Source: Flavobacterium nitratireducens (GTDB lineage: Bacteria; Bacteroidota; Bacteroidia; Flavobacteriales; Flavobacteriaceae). From it: DNA of 64,000 nucleotides. How positions within the stretch are numbered: position 1 is the first letter of the stretch; each line of letters begins with the position of its first letter. A program made the translations under genes and the position numbers. Where the stretch lies: positions 1,550,001 to 1,614,000 of the forward strand of contig NZ_CP121111.1 of NCBI RefSeq assembly GCF_029625335.1. Direction: 5' to 3'. Positions 63,584-64,000 of this stretch are shown here, in pieces. The notes beneath the pieces were generated by a model, which was not told the origin of the DNA, did no database searches, and saw only the letters and a program-made list of their open reading frames with translations.

Positions 63584-64000
63584 TTAGGATTTAGCTAATT
63601 TTTCTTTTTTTAATTTATTAGCAGGGATAACATTTTTCTTCAAGTTAACTCTGGTTTGTAAGTCATCTAAAACATTTAAAGCTTCTTCTATATAAATATC
63701 TTTAGACAAACTTTCGTGCCAACGCTCTCTTTTTTCTTTTAAGATATTGTCTTTACTCATTTGTTCTAATTCATGAGGCAAAGATGTAAATTTTAAATTG
63801 TTTTTGTAATCAAAAATTGGTTTAAATTTTTTAGCTTTTTCTTCGATAGCAGCTTGTGCTTTTCTAAACTTATCAATGTTTAAGCTATACTCGTTTTCGT
63901 CACTACGAGCATCAATCCATTTTGCGTTTTCATCAATTAATTTGAATTGAGGATTTGCTGCAATACGCTCTTTACTATTTAAAACAGCCTTATTAAAATT
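63584..64000 (-). CDS. prc: Tail-specific (C-terminal-processing) protease Prc, 3' part
   Basis: The frame is open from the right edge of the window to the stop codon at 63584, giving 138 residues. It reads SKERIAANPQFKLIDENAKW, then a Lys/Glu-rich helical stretch, and ends KLKKEKLAKS. This fits the C-terminal DUF3340-type region of Prc/Tsp proteases (SxxRIAxNPxF). The PDZ and S41 catalytic domains lie outside the window. There is no start codon inside the window, so the gene begins beyond 64000. Confidence 0.8.
   Translation of the reverse strand, partial: NFNKAVLNSKERIAANPQFKLIDENAKWIDARSDENEYSLNIDKFRKAQAAIEEKAKKFKPIFDYKNNLKFTSLPHELEQMSKDNILKEKRERWHESLSKDIYIEEALNVLDDLQTRVNLKKNVIPANKLKKEKLAKS

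Overview
The window looks like a chromosomal stretch of a Flavobacterium-type bacterium (Bacteroidota, Flavobacteriaceae). The evidence is a low GC content, many -7 promoter elements of the form TAnnTTTG with few Shine-Dalgarno sites, the gliding protein GldA, the type IX secretion protein PorT, the lipidated BamA-like protein TamL, a methionine synthase encoded as two proteins, a DAHP synthase-chorismate mutase fusion, and GC-rich palindromic repeats of the kind scattered through flavobacterial genomes.

Layout. 1-2.5 kb is a decayed corner: the end of an IS3-family element, a histidine kinase that lacks its phospho-accepting histidine, and an AONS-fold PLP enzyme broken by a stop codon and a missing 3' half. 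2.5-8.3 kb holds dtd and rsgA (own leaderless promoter), then the Phe/Tyr pathway read as pheA, aminotransferase, tyrA, DAHP synthase/chorismate mutase. Directly upstream of pheA is a complete ribosome-mediated attenuator: promoter, an 18-residue leader peptide with 5 Phe and 2 Tyr, an antiterminator arm and a terminator ending next to the pheA start codon. 8.3-10.3 kb has an M28 peptidase pseudogene with two in-frame stops, and gldA.

10.4-33 kb is a sulfur-assimilation and methionine island: metF, metH in two pieces with an unknown gene between them, ferredoxin-NADP reductase, a siroheme-making dehydrogenase, a sulfite reductase with a HEPN-like tail, cysN, cysD, cysH, a TauE/SafE exporter, an Rrf2 regulator, a trans-sulfuration enzyme, an OsmC protein, thrA, metX and metK. 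A SAM-I riboswitch precedes metX and a SAM-II-like (long-loop) motif precedes metK, so two different SAM aptamer folds control the two ends of the pathway only 1.2 kb apart. Two similar dyad sites flank cysH and tauE and are candidate operators for the Rrf2 protein. Between metX and metK the minus strand has a strong promoter followed by three tiny ORFs, the first two each closed by a hairpin terminator.

33-64 kb is mostly housekeeping: deoxynucleoside kinase, membrane and soluble pyrophosphatases, a DUF5686 outer-membrane protein, pdhB, etfBA, a bifunctional nuclease, thyA, folA, ubiE-porT, an rRNA methyltransferase, tamL, fbaA, accD, an ABC permease, purH, the elongasome operon mreB-mreC-mreD-mrdA-rodA, a secreted nuclease and the 3' end of a tail-specific protease.

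Four core-type genes (tauE, deoxynucleoside kinase, hppA, ubiE) each carry a one-base loss in or next to an A/T run. This pattern points to sequencing error at least as much as to gene decay. The two pseudogenes with nonsense codons look like true decay.
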